From Actinomycetota bacterium (GTDB taxonomy: Bacteria; Actinomycetota; Actinomycetes; Nanopelagicales; Nanopelagicaceae), in NCBI GenBank assembly GCA_009705235.1, contig WLCR01000054.1:1-7331 (forward strand): a stretch of 7,331 nt of DNA. Reading direction: 5' to 3'. How positions within the stretch are numbered: position 1 is the stretch's first letter; the number at the start of each line of letters is the position of its first letter. This document shows positions 6,586 through 7,331 of the stretch, one piece after another. Both the position numbers and the translations under genes were made by a program. Below the pieces are notes generated by a model. The model did not search any database. It had not been told where the DNA came from and saw nothing but the letters and a program-made list of their open reading frames with translations.

Positions 6586-7014
6586 TTCTGGCCAAGATTT
6601 AGCAAAGCTAGGATGTAAAGGTAATGCTGCAACTTTTTCAATCTTTACCCATCGAACTTCGTGAGACTCATCATTTACTTCGTGGGCAACTAATCCCTCT
6701 TCTGCCCAAGCAATAACTGTTTCATATTTCCAGTTTCCGTGATCATCACAGTATGTGTGCACAGGTGTTAATAACGTAGTGTCAATACCAGTTTCTTCAA
6801 TTACTTCTCTAAAAGCACCTTCAATAGTGCTTTCGTGAGAATCCCGAGCACCACCTGGAATTCCCCATGTGTCACCGTTGTGAACCCATGGAGCGCGATG
6901 TTGTAACAAGATTTCATCGCCCCGAAGAATCAAGATTCCTGCTGCACCATTGAGGCCCCAATGCTTATTGCCGCAGGCGCATTCCACCCAACCATCACCA
7001 TCGCGCGCTGCCAT
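6559..7014 (-). CDS. Nudix hydrolase
   Basis: This 151-residue cytosolic protein is a single-domain Nudix pyrophosphohydrolase, cleaving a nucleoside diphosphate linked to another moiety. The complete Nudix box GX5EX7REUXEEXGU runs from G55 to I77, with E61 and the REVIEETGI segment (69-77) supplying the metal-binding glutamates. GDTWGIPGG just before it is also typical. The N-terminus has a CAC pair (C12, C14) followed by GNKHWGLNGAAG, a pattern I associate with many actinobacterial Nudix proteins; two cysteines alone are too few for a full zinc ribbon. Substrate cannot be predicted; an oxidised-nucleotide clean-up or NADH-type role is possible. The start at 7014 could be leaderless, since CAGGCT lies at -12 to -7, though that box is weak. 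It is convergent with the helicase, overlapping it by 27 bp, and divergent from the secreted-protein gene with 79 bp between starts. Confidence 0.9.
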   Translation of the reverse strand: MAARDGDGWVECACGNKHWGLNGAAGILILRGDEILLQHRAPWVHNGDTWGIPGGARDSHESTIEGAFREVIEETGIDTTLLTPVHTYCDDHGNWKYETVIAWAEEGLVAHEVNDESHEVRWVKIEKVAALPLHPSFAKSWPELQSILKTL

Positions 7015-7020
7015 GGTCTT

Positions 7021-7026
7021 AGCCTG
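7021..7026 (-). promoter_or_regulatory. Weak possible -10 box of the Nudix gene
   Basis: Read on the minus strand, CAGGCT sits exactly at -12 to -7 from the A of the ATG at 7014. It keeps the A and final T of TAnnnT but lacks the first T. No -35 box is seen and no Shine-Dalgarno precedes the ATG. The position is the main support. Confidence 0.3.
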
Positions 7027-7080
7027 TCACATCTATCCACAGATGGCGCAGTGATTCCCACTACGGTCACCACAGCAAAT

Positions 7081-7086
7081 TATGGT
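7081..7086 (+). promoter_or_regulatory. Predicted -10 box of the secreted-protein gene
   Basis: TATGGT fits TAnnnT and ends 7 nt before the ATG at 7094, consistent with a leaderless or nearly leaderless transcript. There is no ribosome-binding site before the ATG and no convincing -35 box. This spacing is why ATG 7094 is preferred over ATG 7097. Confidence 0.45.
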
Positions 7087-7093
7087 GCCGCAC

Positions 7094-7331
7094 ATGATGA
7101 AAATAATTTTAAGCCTGGCACTTATCTGTGTTGGTATACCTCAAGCCGGCGCTGCCGATCAATGTCAGGAAACAGCATGCGTGAATGTTTATACCAGCAA
7201 CAATGAAATCATTATCGAAGCCCATAAGGGCAGTTCAACAGCGAAAAAAACAATTACACAGGTACCTAAGAAGCCTGTAGTTAAAGCAACTCCTAAACCC
7301 ACAGCAACTCCTAAACCCACAGTTGTACCTA
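7094..7331 (+). CDS. Secreted Thr/Pro/Lys-rich protein, 5' part
   Basis: An open frame runs from ATG 7094 to the window edge, giving 79 full codons with no stop. The N-terminus MMKIILSLALICVG is a short basic stretch followed by a hydrophobic core. It ends in QAGA|A (A18-x-A20), a good signal peptidase I site, so the mature protein would begin near residue 21. C12 lies inside the hydrophobic core without a lipobox, so a lipoprotein is unlikely. The mature start carries a C24-x4-C29 pair (DQCQETACVNVY), then a predicted strand NEIIIEA. From about residue 50 it becomes Lys/Thr/Pro-rich, with two exact ATPKPT hexapeptide repeats at 65-76. Such linkers usually span the cell wall and join a distal domain not seen here. 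I do not recognise a named family and assign no function. It is divergent from the Nudix gene. Confidence 0.75.
   Translation, partial: MMKIILSLALICVGIPQAGAADQCQETACVNVYTSNNEIIIEAHKGSSTAKKTITQVPKKPVVKATPKPTATPKPTVVP
7286..7321 (+). repeat. Two exact tandem 18-bp units inside the secreted-protein gene
   Basis: The unit GCAACTCCTAAACCCACA occurs at 7286-7303 and again, without a change, at 7304-7321. It is in frame and encodes ATPKPT twice. The nucleotide identity, synonymous positions included, suggests recent duplication by slippage. The array may continue past the window edge. Confidence 0.9.

Noticed and set aside
6961..7206. An 81-codon plus-strand open frame
   Set aside because: It lies antisense to the Nudix N-terminus and out of frame with the signal-peptide protein at 7094; its product shows no domain or signal peptide and it has no start-site support.
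1..7331. CRISPR array, tRNA or rRNA gene, insertion sequence, phage, toxin-antitoxin or defence genes
   Set aside because: I looked for direct repeats with spacers, terminal inverted repeats, transposase motifs and RNA gene patterns and saw none. The window is filled by conserved metabolic and repair genes plus one secreted protein.

Overview
The window looks like chromosome from a streamlined, moderate-GC (about 45-50% by eye) actinobacterium, possibly a freshwater planktonic lineage such as Nanopelagicales. This is inferred from three things. Several genes start exactly where a leaderless transcript would, 6-7 nt after a TAnnnT-type -10 box. The Nudix protein has the actinobacterial-looking CxCG...HWG...GAAG N-terminus. 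Genes are packed very tightly, with overlapping convergent 3' ends and 1-6 nt gaps inside the operon. No rRNA or taxonomic marker is present, so the assignment is tentative.

Layout: (1) 1-288 (+) is the 3' end of ribH, lumazine synthase of riboflavin synthesis. (2) 271-1044 (-) is a YgiD/DODA-type extradiol dioxygenase whose tail overlaps ribH by 18 bp. (3) 1045-1126 is a compact divergent control region. It holds a perfect 24-bp MarR-like palindrome over the dioxygenase -35 box, and a separate 29-bp dyad (11 of 12 arm pairs) over the -10 box and GTG start of the next operon. (4) 1127-4594 (+) is prpB-prpC-prpD, the core of the 2-methylcitrate cycle. (5) 4594-6585 (+) is a DinG/YoaA-type Fe-S helicase whose ATG overlaps the prpD stop by 1 nt (TAATG). 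(6) 6559-7014 (-) is a Nudix hydrolase overlapping the helicase tail by 27 bp. (7) 7094 to the window end (+) is the start of a secreted, Thr/Pro/Lys-rich protein of unknown function, cut by the window edge. No stretch longer than 300 bases lacks a gene.

How the genes work together: PrpC condenses propionyl-CoA with oxaloacetate to 2-methylcitrate. PrpD dehydrates it, an aconitase encoded elsewhere rehydrates it to 2-methylisocitrate, and PrpB cleaves that to pyruvate and succinate. No propionate-activating enzyme (prpE), acnD/prpF or prpR-type regulator lies in the window. The three Prp proteins resemble the enterobacterial/proteobacterial versions, and share their gene order, more than the prpDBC sets I recall from corynebacteria and mycobacteria. 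This suggests lateral acquisition. The helicase is probably carried along by read-through of the prp transcript.

I see no CRISPR array, tRNA, insertion sequence, phage gene or defence system, and no clearly novel multi-gene system. The most worthwhile leads are the two dyads in the 82-bp divergent region and the apparent origin of the prp operon.
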